Below are positions 54,343 to 64,000 of a stretch of DNA of 64,000 nt, piece after piece. How positions within the stretch are numbered: position 1 is the stretch's first letter; each line of letters starts with the position of its first letter. Location: NCBI RefSeq assembly GCF_963664915.1, contig NZ_OY761810.1:2804661-2868660 (forward strand), written 5' to 3'. This stretch comes from an uncultured Caproiciproducens sp. Lineage in GTDB: Bacteria > Bacillota > Clostridia > Oscillospirales > Acutalibacteraceae. The position numbers and the translations under genes are program-made. The notes under the pieces were generated by a model, which saw nothing but the letters and a program-made list of their open reading frames with translations, did not search any database and had not been told where the DNA came from.

Positions 54343-54645
54343 GTGGATATATTGGATAGAATTAAGCAGCTACGGGATGAACGTGGCTGGAGCAATTACA
54401 AGTTGGCGAAAGAGGCCCACATATCGGAGGGGTCGCTCAACAATTTGTTTCGATTGAATAATCAGCCGACGATTCCCACTTTGGAAGCGATATGCACGGG
54501 CCTCGGCATCAGCCTTTCCCGATTTTTCGCGGAAGGAAACGAGGCCGTTGTCCTTAGTCTGGAACAGCGGGAAATGCTTGATATATGGAGCACTCTCAAC
54601 AAAGAACAAAAGGCTGCGTTATTGGAACTTCTGAAAAAAATGTAA
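54343..54645 (+). CDS. XRE-family helix-turn-helix regulator
   Basis: A 100-residue regulator with a classical Cro/CI helix-turn-helix: IKQLRDERGWSNYKLAKEAH, then ISEGSLNNLFRLNNQPTIPT and LEAICTGLGISLSRFF. The C-terminal 35 residues may dimerise (LSLEQREMLDIWSTLNKEQK). GTG at 54343 follows GGAGGCGG. It is probably the repressor of excision or transfer functions in the element; no operator was identified. Confidence 0.85.
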   Translation: MDILDRIKQLRDERGWSNYKLAKEAHISEGSLNNLFRLNNQPTIPTLEAICTGLGISLSRFFAEGNEAVVLSLEQREMLDIWSTLNKEQKAALLELLKKM

Positions 54646-54657
54646 TCAAAGAATACA

Positions 54658-54705
54658 ACGAGAAGAAACCCGGAAGGTGATGAAGCCTGCCGGGTTTCTT
54701 CTCGT
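54658..54705 (+). terminator. strong hairpin after the XRE gene
   Basis: Perfect 16-base arms (ACGAGAAGAAACCCGG and complement) around a 16-base spacer, starting 12 bases past the stop codon. Confidence 0.7.
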
Positions 54706-55212
54706 CATAAAACACATTGAAAGAATTAAATTTTTTTGAAAAGACGCCTTGAAAAACGGCCTTTTTCCGTCCTAATAAGTAGAGGATACTTTTTCCTCGT
54801 TTGTACTTTGAAAGCTGAATAAAAAGATACCCGGATACGAAGGGTACGTGTGCCGAGCGACAGGCCCGCAATGACCTCCATTGCCAGAGAATGGAGAGAG
54901 CGACAAGGCCCATGCCGCAGGCGGGGCGTGACTTGGCCCCGCCTGATCAAGCACACAAACTCGGATACTTGCGTTCAGTCACAGTCCGAGCGTGAAGCGG
55001 CCATTCAGGCCGTGAGCCGTCGCAGGCAATGAGGACGCCTCGCCATCAGAATGGGGAGAGGTGAAATTCCTATGGGGCGGACAAGCCGCCGCCCGTCCGG
55101 GTACTCTGTTCGCATTACCGAAAAAGAGGGCCGCGCCGTGTTTGCCTGTCTTATGACGGCCCGAAACTTACGGCGCGGGTTCGCTCACTCTGTTGATGAA
55201 CGGAGTTTTATA
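54706..55212. other. gene-free region with several short palindromes
   Basis: No convincing coding sequence. From about 54840 it is G+C-rich with repeated pairable segments: AGGCGGGGC / GCCCCGCCT at 54919-54944, CTCGGA / TCCGAG near 54960-54985, and GCGGCC / GGCCGT near 55000. It may be a structured leader or small RNA, or debris of lost transfer genes. Confidence 0.4.
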
Positions 55213-55407
55213 ATGGATAAGCAGTTAGAAACATTGCTTGATCAGCAATGGAGCAATAACGCTTGCCGCGGCTATGTCATTTGGGCTATGGAGAACTGCG
55301 ATTTCAATCCTGATGATATTCAGCGCGTGATTTCGGAACTTCATTACGTTTTCGATATGAAATCCATTGAAGAAGCCGACCGGCATTATTGCGACAGCCC
55401 CTATTGA
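55213..55407 (+). CDS. small mobile-element protein, unrecognised
   Basis: A 64-residue acidic protein (MDKQLETLLDQQWSNNACRG, then YVIWAMENCDFNPDDIQRVI). ATG at 55213 follows CGGAG. Longer upstream frames have no ribosome binding site. I do not recognise a family with certainty. Its TGA stop supplies the first base of palindrome copy 6. It lies upstream of the tnpW-like and recombinase genes. Confidence 0.6.
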   Translation: MDKQLETLLDQQWSNNACRGYVIWAMENCDFNPDDIQRVISELHYVFDMKSIEEADRHYCDSPY

Positions 55408-55431
55408 CTTCGGGCCAAGTTGGCCCGAAGT
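55407..55431. repeat. island palindrome copy 6, on a stop codon
   Basis: Perfect arms, central G. The first A is the last base of the preceding gene's TGA, as for copy 4. Confidence 0.95.
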
Positions 55432-55538
55432 GTGGAGCAAGATTAGAGGGCAGCACCATGCCGGTGCCGCCCTTTGGTGTTTCCCCACAGGACACGGGGA
55501 GGCTCAAACAATTTACATAATTCTGGGGAGGAGACAGT

Positions 55539-57481
<1,943 letters not shown>

Positions 57482-57485
57482 AAAA

Positions 57486-57532
57486 GCGGAGTGTCCTTAA
57501 TAAGATACTCAGATCCTATAAGGACACTCCGC
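57486..57532. terminator. hairpin between recombinase and tRNA-Pro
   Basis: Arms GCGGAGTGTCCTTA and TAAGGACACTCCGC around a ~19-base centre. It ends two bases before the tRNA 3' end and could terminate either convergent transcript. Confidence 0.7.
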
Positions 57533-57533
57533 A

Positions 57534-57609
57534 TGGTCCGAGTGGCGAGACTTGAACTCACGGCCTCTTGACCCCCAGTCAAGCGCGCTACCAACTGCGC
57601 TACACCCGG
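57534..57609 (-). tRNA. tRNA-Pro (anticodon GGG)
   Basis: A 76-base cloverleaf on the minus strand. Acceptor CCGGGTG pairs with CACTCGG (one G-T pair). The D arm is GCGC / GCGC around AGTTGGTA, the anticodon arm CTTGA / TCAAG around CTGGGGG, and the T arm GTGAG / CTCGC around TTCAAGT. The 3' ACCA is encoded. Anticodon GGG reads CCC/CCU proline codons. The 3' end faces the mobile island. Confidence 0.95.
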
Positions 57610-57623
57610 AAACAACAAAAATT

Positions 57624-57652
57624 ATTTTAGCACATGCGTGAATAAAATGCAA
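57624..57652 (-). promoter_or_regulatory. promoter of tRNA-Pro
   Basis: On the minus strand, TTGCAT and TAAAAT are separated by 17 bases, 14 bases upstream of the tRNA 5' end. Confidence 0.6.
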
Positions 57653-57713
57653 GGGCATATGTGGTAAAACACTGTCAACATATTCAAATTTCTTGATAAT
57701 ATCTAGTGTTTCG

Positions 57714-57754
57714 TCAAGTACACTAAATTCATCATGTTCATTTAGTGTACTTGA
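57714..57754. repeat. perfect 15-bp inverted repeat
   Basis: TCAAGTACACTAAAT and its complement around 11 bases, in the ~270-base gap between tRNA-Pro and the bactofilin gene. There is no adjacent T-run. It may be a remnant of a small insertion sequence or a regulator site. Nothing else is recognised in 57653-57881. Confidence 0.7.
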
Positions 57755-57881
57755 CTCATATTTTATTTGAGTATATCACAACAATCTAGTTGAGTCGATT
57801 CTTTCCCTCTGGTATGTGGTGGTATATTAAAGTTGTGTCAACAACGCGACTTAAATTCAAAAAAAGATTGTCCGCATATGA

Positions 57882-57906
57882 AAACCCCCGGCTACGCCGG
57901 GGGTTT
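57882..57906 (-). terminator. terminator of the bactofilin-like gene
   Basis: AAACCCCCGGC / GCCGGGGGTTT around a 3-base loop, followed on the minus strand by TTCATATG. It lies 10 bases past the stop. Confidence 0.85.
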
Positions 57907-57916
57907 GTTTTTATAA

Positions 57917-58699
57917 TTACTCGGCAGGACGAACGTTTTTATCTTCATCCTGAATCTTAATCTCACCCAACTGACCATTGAAGATCTCAAGCTTGCCCTG
58001 CAGCTTCGCGCCGTTGTTCACGGTAACCGTGGCCGCTTTCAAATCGCCGATAACAATTGCATTGCTCTGGCAGGTTATGCTGTTTTTCGCTTGGATATTT
58101 CCCTGTAGCCTTCCGTTAATCATCAGATTCTTAGTCCTAATATCGCCGATAATAACAGAATCGCTGTCAATATTCATATCCTCAGTTGCAGTTATATTTC
58201 CGCGAACCGTACAGGAAGAAAGAGTGATGCTTGAGCCCTGAATGTCACCTATCTGCTTCCCGTTGATTTTAATATTGCCGGTCGCCATAATACCGCCCGT
58301 TACCGCTCCGTACACCTCAAGATTCCCTTCGGATTTTATATCACCGGTAATAACGGTACCTTTCGATATCACTGTGGTCTGCTTAGTAGAATTGAAGTCA
58401 TTGGCGGTAGGAAGCTCAATCGGCTTTTGAGACTGAAAATCGGGTTTAATCGGCTGAAATTCAGGCCTGCCTGCTTCAATGGGTTTAGGCGCGGCGAATT
58501 GCGGTTCGATCGGCTCGTCGTCTTTTACCTCAAGTTTAAACTCCGCAACATTCTTGATAGGGCCGTACTCCATGATTGGTGCCTTACTGAACTGTATGCT
58601 GGAAACATCTTCCACCGCATCATAATCCGGGCCGTCCCAGATTCTTCTCAAAATGCTTAAAAACCTACTATTATCATTTTTTCTAACTGCTTCCATCAT
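57917..58699 (-). CDS. bactofilin / polymer-forming cytoskeletal protein
   Basis: A 260-residue protein. The N-terminal ~105 residues form a proline/glutamate-rich linker (KPIEAGRPEFQPIKPDFQSQ). The rest is a right-handed beta-helix of short repeats (TVISKGTVITGDIKSEGNLE, NIKINGKQIGDIQGSSITLS, LMINGRLQGNIQAKNSITCQ), characteristic of bactofilins. These self-assemble into membrane-linked filaments affecting cell shape or division. It is a single gene with its own terminator. Confidence 0.9.
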   Translation of the reverse strand: MMEAVRKNDNSRFLSILRRIWDGPDYDAVEDVSSIQFSKAPIMEYGPIKNVAEFKLEVKDDEPIEPQFAAPKPIEAGRPEFQPIKPDFQSQKPIELPTANDFNSTKQTTVISKGTVITGDIKSEGNLEVYGAVTGGIMATGNIKINGKQIGDIQGSSITLSSCTVRGNITATEDMNIDSDSVIIGDIRTKNLMINGRLQGNIQAKNSITCQSNAIVIGDLKAATVTVNNGAKLQGKLEIFNGQLGEIKIQDEDKNVRPAE

Positions 58700-59171
58700 C
58701 CTGCCTCCACAAACATAGTTTTATAATGATATAAAAAACACAATTTATTACTTTTCTTAATCATAATCTATTTTTTTAAATTTTTCCAGTATTATTTGCA
58801 AATTTTCAAATTTTTTTGTAATAATGTGTAGAATTTAAACATTTATTGATTATTTGCAGGAGATTAACAGAAGAATTTCATCGAGTTAATTCCATAATTA
58901 AGGTGATAAACAGGAACAAAAAGCAGAATATTGTTTACATTAATATATAAAATTTACACTTTCGCAAATTCGAATATTCATCGATCGTCCCTGCAAGCTA
59001 ATAAAGTCCAAATAATACTGTCGAAAATGCCAGATTATTTAATGCAAAATTCATTTTGCTTGAATTTTGCATATTAGCATGATATAATCATAAAAAGTTT
59101 ATGCAGCGTTAATCGGCGGCCCGGCCAGGCCGCAAAAAATAAACTGAAATTACTTGAGGAGGAAACTTAGC
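58700..59171 (+). promoter_or_regulatory. long A+T-rich leader of the liv operon with promoter and operator-like repeat
   Basis: No gene in this ~470-base gap. A promoter lies at 59060-59088 (TTGAAT, 17 bases, TATAAT). A perfect 11-base inverted repeat, ATGCAAAATTC / GAATTTTGCAT with 9 bases between (59042-59072), overlaps its -35 box and looks like an operator. The part before 59000 shows only A+T-rich sequence. Confidence 0.65.
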
Positions 59172-60344
59172 ATGAAAAAGATTGCAGCACTGTTACTGGC
59201 ATTGGTAATGACGGCGACAGCATTTTCAGGATGCAAAAAAGTTGATACTGCATCCGGCACTGCACAGACCAGCAGCGACACCATCAAAATCGGTGTGTTT
59301 GAACCATTAACGGGCGCAAACGCTGCCGGCGGAGAAGCAGAAGTGGAAGGCATTAAAATTGCCAATAAACTTTATCCTGAGGTTCTGGGCAAAAAGGTCG
59401 AAGTCGTTATCGCAGACAACAAATCAGACAAAGCACAGGCCACGACGGCTGTTGCACGTTTGATTGAAAAAGACAAGGTCTCCGCTATTATCGGTTCCTG
59501 GGGTTCCAGCTTTTCAATGGCTGCCGGTGAGCTTGTGAAAAAGAACAAGGTTCCCGCGGTCGGCGCCTCCTGTACAAATCCGTTGGTAACAAAGGGAAAC
59601 GATTATTATTTCAGAGTCTGTTACCTTGATCCGTTCTAGGGAACCGTCATGGCAAACTACGCGTTCAAGAGCGGCGCGAAAAAGGCAGCAATCATTCAGG
59701 AAGTTTCAAACGATTACGCTGTCGGTCTTGCTACATATTTTAAAGAAGCTTTTGTTAAGCTGACCGGCGACCCGAATTCCATAGTGACAACCGTAAACTA
59801 CAACACAAACGACCAGGAATTCGGCGCACAGCTCTCTACTGTTAAAGCTGCAAATCCGGACGTAATCTTTGCCCCCGGCAACTTTACGGAATCTGCCCTT
59901 GTCATGAAACAGGCACGTCAGCTTGGCATTACCGCTCCGTTCCTTGGCGGCGATACATGGGATATCGATGAATTTACCTCTGTCGGCGGCAAAGACGTAG
60001 AAGGTGCCACCATCTCCACTTTCTTTGACGATTCCGCCCCTGTAACAGAAGAAGGCAAGAAATTTGTCAAAGCATATAAGGAGGAATATCCGGACAAAAA
60101 CATGGCTGCAGTAAGTGCGCTGGGCTATGATGCGTATCTTGTGATCATCAAAGCAATTGAGGCTGCCAATTCTTCCGAACCCACCGCAATCCGCGACGCT
60201 TTGGCAAAAACGAAGGATATTGAAGGCGCAACGGGTAACCTGTCCTTTACCGCCGACGGCGATGCCGACAAGAATTCCGCAATTATCAAAGAAGTTAAAA
60301 ATGGAAAGTTCACCTATAAAGACACTGTTACTGTTGCAAAATAA
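59172..60344 (+). pseudogene. livJ: branched-chain amino-acid binding protein with in-frame amber codon
   Basis: The substrate-binding lipoprotein of the liv ABC importer. It has a lipoprotein signal with FSGC lipobox (Cys20), then IKIGVFEPLTGANAAGG, IADNKSDKAQATTAVARLIE and IIGSWGSSFSMA. After YYFRVCYLDPF a TAG stands at 59637-59639, and the same frame continues GTVMANYAFKSGAKKAAIIQ to the natural end at 60344. Related proteins have DPFQG here, so the codon is one C-to-T change from CAG. No frameshift is involved. It is either a recent nonsense mutation, a readthrough site or a sequencing error. ATG at 59172 follows GAGGAGG. Confidence 0.85.
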
Positions 60345-60373
60345 CGAATAATTTGATATAGGGATGTTGTGCT

Positions 60374-61267
60374 ATGACGCTTGAACTGTTTTTACAAAAT
60401 CTGGCAAACGGGATCGCGGTGGGAAGCCTCTACGCATTGATCGCAATCGGCTATACAATGGTTTACGGTATTCTCCGTCTCATCAACTTTGCCCATGGCG
60501 ATATTTTCATGATGGCAGCCTACTTTACTTTTTTCGGTGTTGCGGTCTTTCACCTGCCGTGGTATTTCGCGTGTATTTTTGTTATTGTGCTGACCGCAGG
60601 GTTAGGCATGCTGATTGAAAGGGTGGCCTATCGCCCCTTACGTGACGCGCCGAAGGATTCCATCCTGGTTTCCGCAATCGGCGTTTCCTTCCTGCTGGAG
60701 AATCTTGCCACTTATCTGTTCAGCGGCAAGCCAAAGGCTTTCCCTGATTTTTTAGGTTTGATGACAACCGTGACCTTTGGTACGGTTTCCATTCAAAAGG
60801 TGGCACTTGTCGTACCTTTTGTTCTGATTGTCTGTATCACGATCCTGTTATTTGTCATCAATAAGACAAAATTCGGGATGGCGATGCGCGCCGTATCAAA
60901 GGACTACGAAATCGCCCGTGTAATGGGCATCAACATCAATCTGGTCATTGCCGCCACTTTTGGAATCGGCTCCAGTCTGGCAGCTGTCGGCGTGATTCTG
61001 TGGGGAATGAAATACCCTCAGGTTTCTCCGCTGATGGGCGTCATGCCCGGACTGAAATGCTTTATTGCCGCAGTCATCGGCGGTATCGGAAATATTAAGG
61101 GTGCTGTTCTGGGCGGTTTTATTCTGGGCCTGATTGAGGTTATGCTGGTCGCGTTCTTCCAGCCGCTGACTGGCTACCGTGACGCTTTCGCCTTTATCCT
61201 CTTGATTTTGATTCTGTTGGTTAAACCCACCGGTTTAATCGGAGAAAAAACAACGGAGAAGGTGTAA
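60374..61267 (+). CDS. livH: branched-chain amino-acid ABC permease LivH
   Basis: A 297-residue inner-membrane permease with about eight helices. It has GIAVGSLYALIAIGYTMVYG, GILRLINFAHGDIFMMAAYF and the ATPase-contact region KDYEIARVMGIN. The gene lies 29 bases after livJ and one base before livM. Residues GVMPGLKCFIAAVIGGIGNI are the conserved C-terminal loop. Transports leucine/isoleucine/valine with LivM and LivGF. Confidence 0.94.
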   Translation: MTLELFLQNLANGIAVGSLYALIAIGYTMVYGILRLINFAHGDIFMMAAYFTFFGVAVFHLPWYFACIFVIVLTAGLGMLIERVAYRPLRDAPKDSILVSAIGVSFLLENLATYLFSGKPKAFPDFLGLMTTVTFGTVSIQKVALVVPFVLIVCITILLFVINKTKFGMAMRAVSKDYEIARVMGININLVIAATFGIGSSLAAVGVILWGMKYPQVSPLMGVMPGLKCFIAAVIGGIGNIKGAVLGGFILGLIEVMLVAFFQPLTGYRDAFAFILLILILLVKPTGLIGEKTTEKV

Positions 61268-61268
61268 C

Positions 61269-62360
61269 ATGATGAATAAAACTAAAAAGCGCAACATCAT
61301 CTGCACCGCAATTCTGGCGGTCATTGTAATCGCACTGATTAATTTTGCAAACAATAATTTAGATGCTTACGTAGTAAGAATTTTAAATCTGTGTGCAATC
61401 TACACCATCATTGGTCTTTCAATGAACCTGATCAACGGCTTTACCGGCCTGTTCTCACTTGGCCAGGCCGGCTTTATGGCCATCGGCGCATACACGGTGG
61501 CAATCTTTACGCTGCCGCTGGATATGCGATCCACTGTTTACTATATGGAACCGATGAACGGAGCAATTGCGAATATTCACCTTGAATTCGTTCCCGCACT
61601 TCTTTTGGGCGGTGTATTTGCGGCAGTCGCGGCCTTCTTAATCGGAGCGCCGGTTCTGCGGCTTCGGGGTGACTATTTGGCAATCGCTACGCTCGGTTTC
61701 TCCGAGATTATCCGGATTCTGCTCACGAACTGGCAAAGCGTAACAAATGGAGCGCTCGGAATTAATAAAATACCGGACAATGCAAACAGCATGTGGTGGT
61801 CGTTCGGCGTTTCTATTATCGTTTTGATTTTAACGGCGCTTCTTATCAGTTCCAGTTACGGACGGGCGTTTAAAGCCATCCGTGAGGATGATATTGCGGC
61901 TGAAGCAATGGGTATCAGTCTGTTCAAGCATAAGGTCATGTCCTTTGTTGTCGGCGGTTTCTTTGCCGGCGTCGGCGGGGGCCTGTACGCTTCCCTGCTT
62001 GGCACAGTTGACCCCAAGCAGTTCTATTTCACACTCACTTACAATTTCCTGCTGATTATCGTTTTGGGCGGCATGGGCAGCATCAGCGGCACTGTCATCG
62101 CTTCCTTTATTGTGACGTGCGGCCTGGAGCTTCTCCGCTCTTTTGATGAGCCGCTGACCATTGCGGGCTATGAAATGTCGCTGTTCCGTCCCGGCTTCAG
62201 CATGGTGATTTTCTCTGTACTTCTAATGGTGATCGTACTGTTCTACAGTAAAGGTCTGATGGGCAGAACCGAGCTGACCTGGGACAGATTATTCAGCTTT
62301 ATTGCTAAAATCAAGGCAAAGCTATCCCCGAAAAGCACAGAGGGGGGCAGCACGAAATGA
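61269..62360 (+). CDS. livM: branched-chain amino-acid ABC permease LivM
   Basis: A 363-residue second permease subunit. Typical stretches are GLSMNLINGFTGLFSLGQAG, FMAIGAYTVAI, LRLRGDYLAIATLGFSEIIR and REDDIAAEAMGIS. The C-terminus has a short charged tail. It overlaps livG by four bases, implying translational coupling. The start is ATG at 61269, or the adjacent ATG, behind GGAGAAGGTG. Confidence 0.94.
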   Translation: MMNKTKKRNIICTAILAVIVIALINFANNNLDAYVVRILNLCAIYTIIGLSMNLINGFTGLFSLGQAGFMAIGAYTVAIFTLPLDMRSTVYYMEPMNGAIANIHLEFVPALLLGGVFAAVAAFLIGAPVLRLRGDYLAIATLGFSEIIRILLTNWQSVTNGALGINKIPDNANSMWWSFGVSIIVLILTALLISSSYGRAFKAIREDDIAAEAMGISLFKHKVMSFVVGGFFAGVGGGLYASLLGTVDPKQFYFTLTYNFLLIIVLGGMGSISGTVIASFIVTCGLELLRSFDEPLTIAGYEMSLFRPGFSMVIFSVLLMVIVLFYSKGLMGRTELTWDRLFSFIAKIKAKLSPKSTEGGSTK

Positions 62361-63169
62361 CCGTAGAAAACATCAACGAAACAATTGATAAAAACGTCGT
62401 ACTGAGAACCGAAAATATGACAATGCAGTTCGGAGGCGTCGTCGCTGTTGACAATTTGCATCTGACCATCCGTGAACATCAGATTGTCGCATTGATTGGT
62501 CCGAACGGCGCGGGCAAGACGACAGCATTCAATATGATTACCGGTGTATACACCCCTTCAAGCGGCAAGATATTTTTACGCGGCGAAGATATCACAGGCG
62601 TGAGCCCGGACAAAATTACCCGCAAAGGAGTGGCGCGTACCTTCCAGAACATACGCCTCTTTAAGGACTTATCTGTATTCGATAATATCATTATTGCAAA
62701 GCACTTTTCCATGAAGAGTAACATTTTCAGCGCCACACTTCGTCTACCGGGCGCAGTGCGGGCCGAAAAAAGGATGCGTGAGGAAAGCGAGGAGCTCCTT
62801 GAAAGAATGGGTCTGGCGGATGTTAAAAACGCCGTTGCGAGCTCTCTTCCCTACGGACAGCAGCGCCGACTTGAAATTGCGCGCGCACTTGCGACAAAAC
62901 CGGAGCTTCTTCTTCTTGATGAACCTGCCGCAGGCATGAATCCGCAGGAAACAGAAGATTTAACCGCTTCCATTAAACAAATTCAGCAGGATTTTGACTT
63001 GACGGTTTTCCTGATTGAACACCATATGGATCTTGTAATGGAAATATCCGACCGGATTTATGTACTGGACTTCGGTCAGACAATCGGCAAGGGCTCACCC
63101 GCCGAAATACAAAATAACAAGCGTGTGGTAGAGGCTTATCTGGGGGTGGAAGACGATGCTGAAAATTGA
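62357..63169 (+). CDS. livG: branched-chain amino-acid ABC ATPase LivG
   Basis: A 270-residue ATPase with Walker A in LIGPNGAGKTTAFNMITG, the Q-loop ARTFQNIRLFKDLSVFDNI, the signature LPYGQQRRLEIARALA, Walker B LLLLDEPAAGMNP and the H-loop LIEHHMDLVM. It pairs with LivF and overlaps it by 14 bases. Confidence 0.96.
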   Translation: MTVENINETIDKNVVLRTENMTMQFGGVVAVDNLHLTIREHQIVALIGPNGAGKTTAFNMITGVYTPSSGKIFLRGEDITGVSPDKITRKGVARTFQNIRLFKDLSVFDNIIIAKHFSMKSNIFSATLRLPGAVRAEKRMREESEELLERMGLADVKNAVASSLPYGQQRRLEIARALATKPELLLLDEPAAGMNPQETEDLTASIKQIQQDFDLTVFLIEHHMDLVMEISDRIYVLDFGQTIGKGSPAEIQNNKRVVEAYLGVEDDAEN

Positions 63170-63878
63170 GAATTTATTTGTATCCTACGGCGGTATTGAA
63201 GCCGTAAAAGGAATATCTTTTGAGGTACCGGATAAAAGTATTGTTACGCTGATCGGCGCGAACGGCGCGGGCAAAAGCACTACTCTGCGCGCCGTGGTCG
63301 GTCTTGTCAAACCCCAGAGCGGTAAAATTGTTTATAATGATAATGACATTACCGGAAAGCCGTCTGAGGAAATCGTAAAACATAGGATTACGCTTGTTCC
63401 GGAAGGCCGCCGTATTTTCCCAAATCTAACCGTGTATGAGAACTTAAAAATAGGCGCCTACATGAGAAAAGACGATTATTCCGAGGATGTTAAATGGGTT
63501 TACGACCTTTTCCCCCGCCTAAAAGAGCGTTCCTGGCAGCTTTCCGGAACATTGTCCGGCGGTGAACAGCAGATGCTCGCTGTGGGACGCGCTTTGATGA
63601 GCAAGCCTGAACTGATTATGATGGATGAGCCGTCACTTGGCCTCGCCCCTCTTGTAGTAAAGGGTATTTTTGAAATTATTAAAGAGATCAATAAATTGGG
63701 TGTTACAATTTTGCTCATTGAGCAGAACGCTAATCTTGCGCTGCGTGTTGCGGATCAGGGGCATGTCCTTGAGACGGGACGCATTAAGCTTTCCGGCAAA
63801 GGGCATGAACTTCTTGAAAATGCTGAAGTGAAAGCCGCCTATCTGGGCAACAAAAAACGTGAGGTACCGGCTCAATAA
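63156..63878 (+). CDS. livF: branched-chain amino-acid ABC ATPase LivF
   Basis: A 240-residue ATPase with Walker A in LIGANGAGKSTTLRAVVG, signature LSGGEQQMLAVGRALM, Walker B LIMMDEPSLGLAP and H-loop LLIEQNANLAL. It is the last gene of livJHMGF and is followed by a strong terminator. Confidence 0.96.
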   Translation: MLKIENLFVSYGGIEAVKGISFEVPDKSIVTLIGANGAGKSTTLRAVVGLVKPQSGKIVYNDNDITGKPSEEIVKHRITLVPEGRRIFPNLTVYENLKIGAYMRKDDYSEDVKWVYDLFPRLKERSWQLSGTLSGGEQQMLAVGRALMSKPELIMMDEPSLGLAPLVVKGIFEIIKEINKLGVTILLIEQNANLALRVADQGHVLETGRIKLSGKGHELLENAEVKAAYLGNKKREVPAQ

Positions 63879-63897
63879 AAACTTATGTTGGTGTAAA

Positions 63898-63931
63898 ACA
63901 GGACCAATGGCGGCTGCCATTGGTCCTGTTT
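63898..63931 (+). terminator. terminator of the liv operon
   Basis: ACAGGACCAATGGC / GCCATTGGTCCTGT around GGCT, followed by TTCGTAT, 20 bases past the livF stop. The remaining bases to the window end show no gene. Confidence 0.85.
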
Positions 63932-64000
63932 CGTATATCAGAGCATGTTGATTCAAACTTTTCGTACTTTATTGATGGGGTTTTTCCCGACAATGTTTTG

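Noticed and set aside
42471-55431. The palindromes as intrinsic terminators
   Set aside because: None is followed by a T-run, one lies inside a coding sequence, and the single-base centre makes a poor RNA loop. A DNA-level role fits better.
59154-60344. General reassignment of TAG to an amino acid
   Set aside because: Other genes in the window (ardA at 52028-52030 and the permease at 52983-52985) end normally at TAG.

Overview
The window looks like chromosome of a spore-forming anaerobic member of the Clostridia, probably near the Oscillospiraceae/Ruminococcaceae. This is inferred from spoIIR, a bacterial V-type ATPase operon, formate-tetrahydrofolate ligase, acetate kinase, AddAB in place of RecBCD, strong AGGAGG-type ribosome binding sites and frequent TTG/GTG starts. 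No taxonomic search could be run.

Region 1 (1-41960) is ordinary core genome. On the minus strand lie infC-rpmI-rplT, an rRNA/tRNA 2'-O-methyltransferase, dprA and topA; then addB-addA and spoIIR. A VanZ-like gene, an ArsC/Spx-like gene, free methionine-R-sulfoxide reductase, an FAH-family enzyme, ispE, an aminotransferase with an Lrp regulator, and a PHP phosphoesterase follow. On the plus strand are an ACT-domain/UPF0210 pair and a nine-gene V-type ATPase operon (H-C-I-K-F-E-A-B-D). Next come ackA, tmcAL, a mutarotase-like gene, upp, rpiB, tsaB-tsaE, fhs, a two-component system and a RodA/FtsW protein.

Region 2 (about 41961-57533) is an accessory island. Its left edge holds a decayed tyrosine-integrase C-terminus ending on an 11-base tRNA-Pro-like 3' end. 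Its right edge holds a TnpX-like large serine recombinase with TnpW, directly next to an intact tRNA-Pro(GGG). In between are an A+T-rich ABC-three-component (ABC-3C) defence operon framed by two ~130-bp direct repeats, a surface/secreted protein cassette, a ParB-like protein, a DUF4406-like protein, ArdA antirestriction protein, an ABC permease whose ATPase is cut down to its last codons, a cysteine-rich KTR protein, a sigma-like factor and an XRE regulator. No relaxase or type IV secretion gene is present, so it looks like a stripped composite of conjugative-transposon parts.

The most striking signal is a 25-bp palindrome (12-base arms around one central base). It occurs six times, only inside this island. 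One copy is read in frame through the parB-like gene, one starts on that gene's stop codon, one starts on another gene's stop codon, and two sit in the direct repeats framing the defence operon. The central base alternates C,G,C,G,C,G along the island. I propose it as a candidate parS-like binding site for the island's ParB-like protein; this is inference.

Region 3 (57534-64000) returns to core genome: tRNA-Pro, a bactofilin-like gene, and a branched-chain amino-acid ABC transporter operon livJHMGF. The binding-protein gene livJ carries an in-frame amber codon where glutamine is expected.
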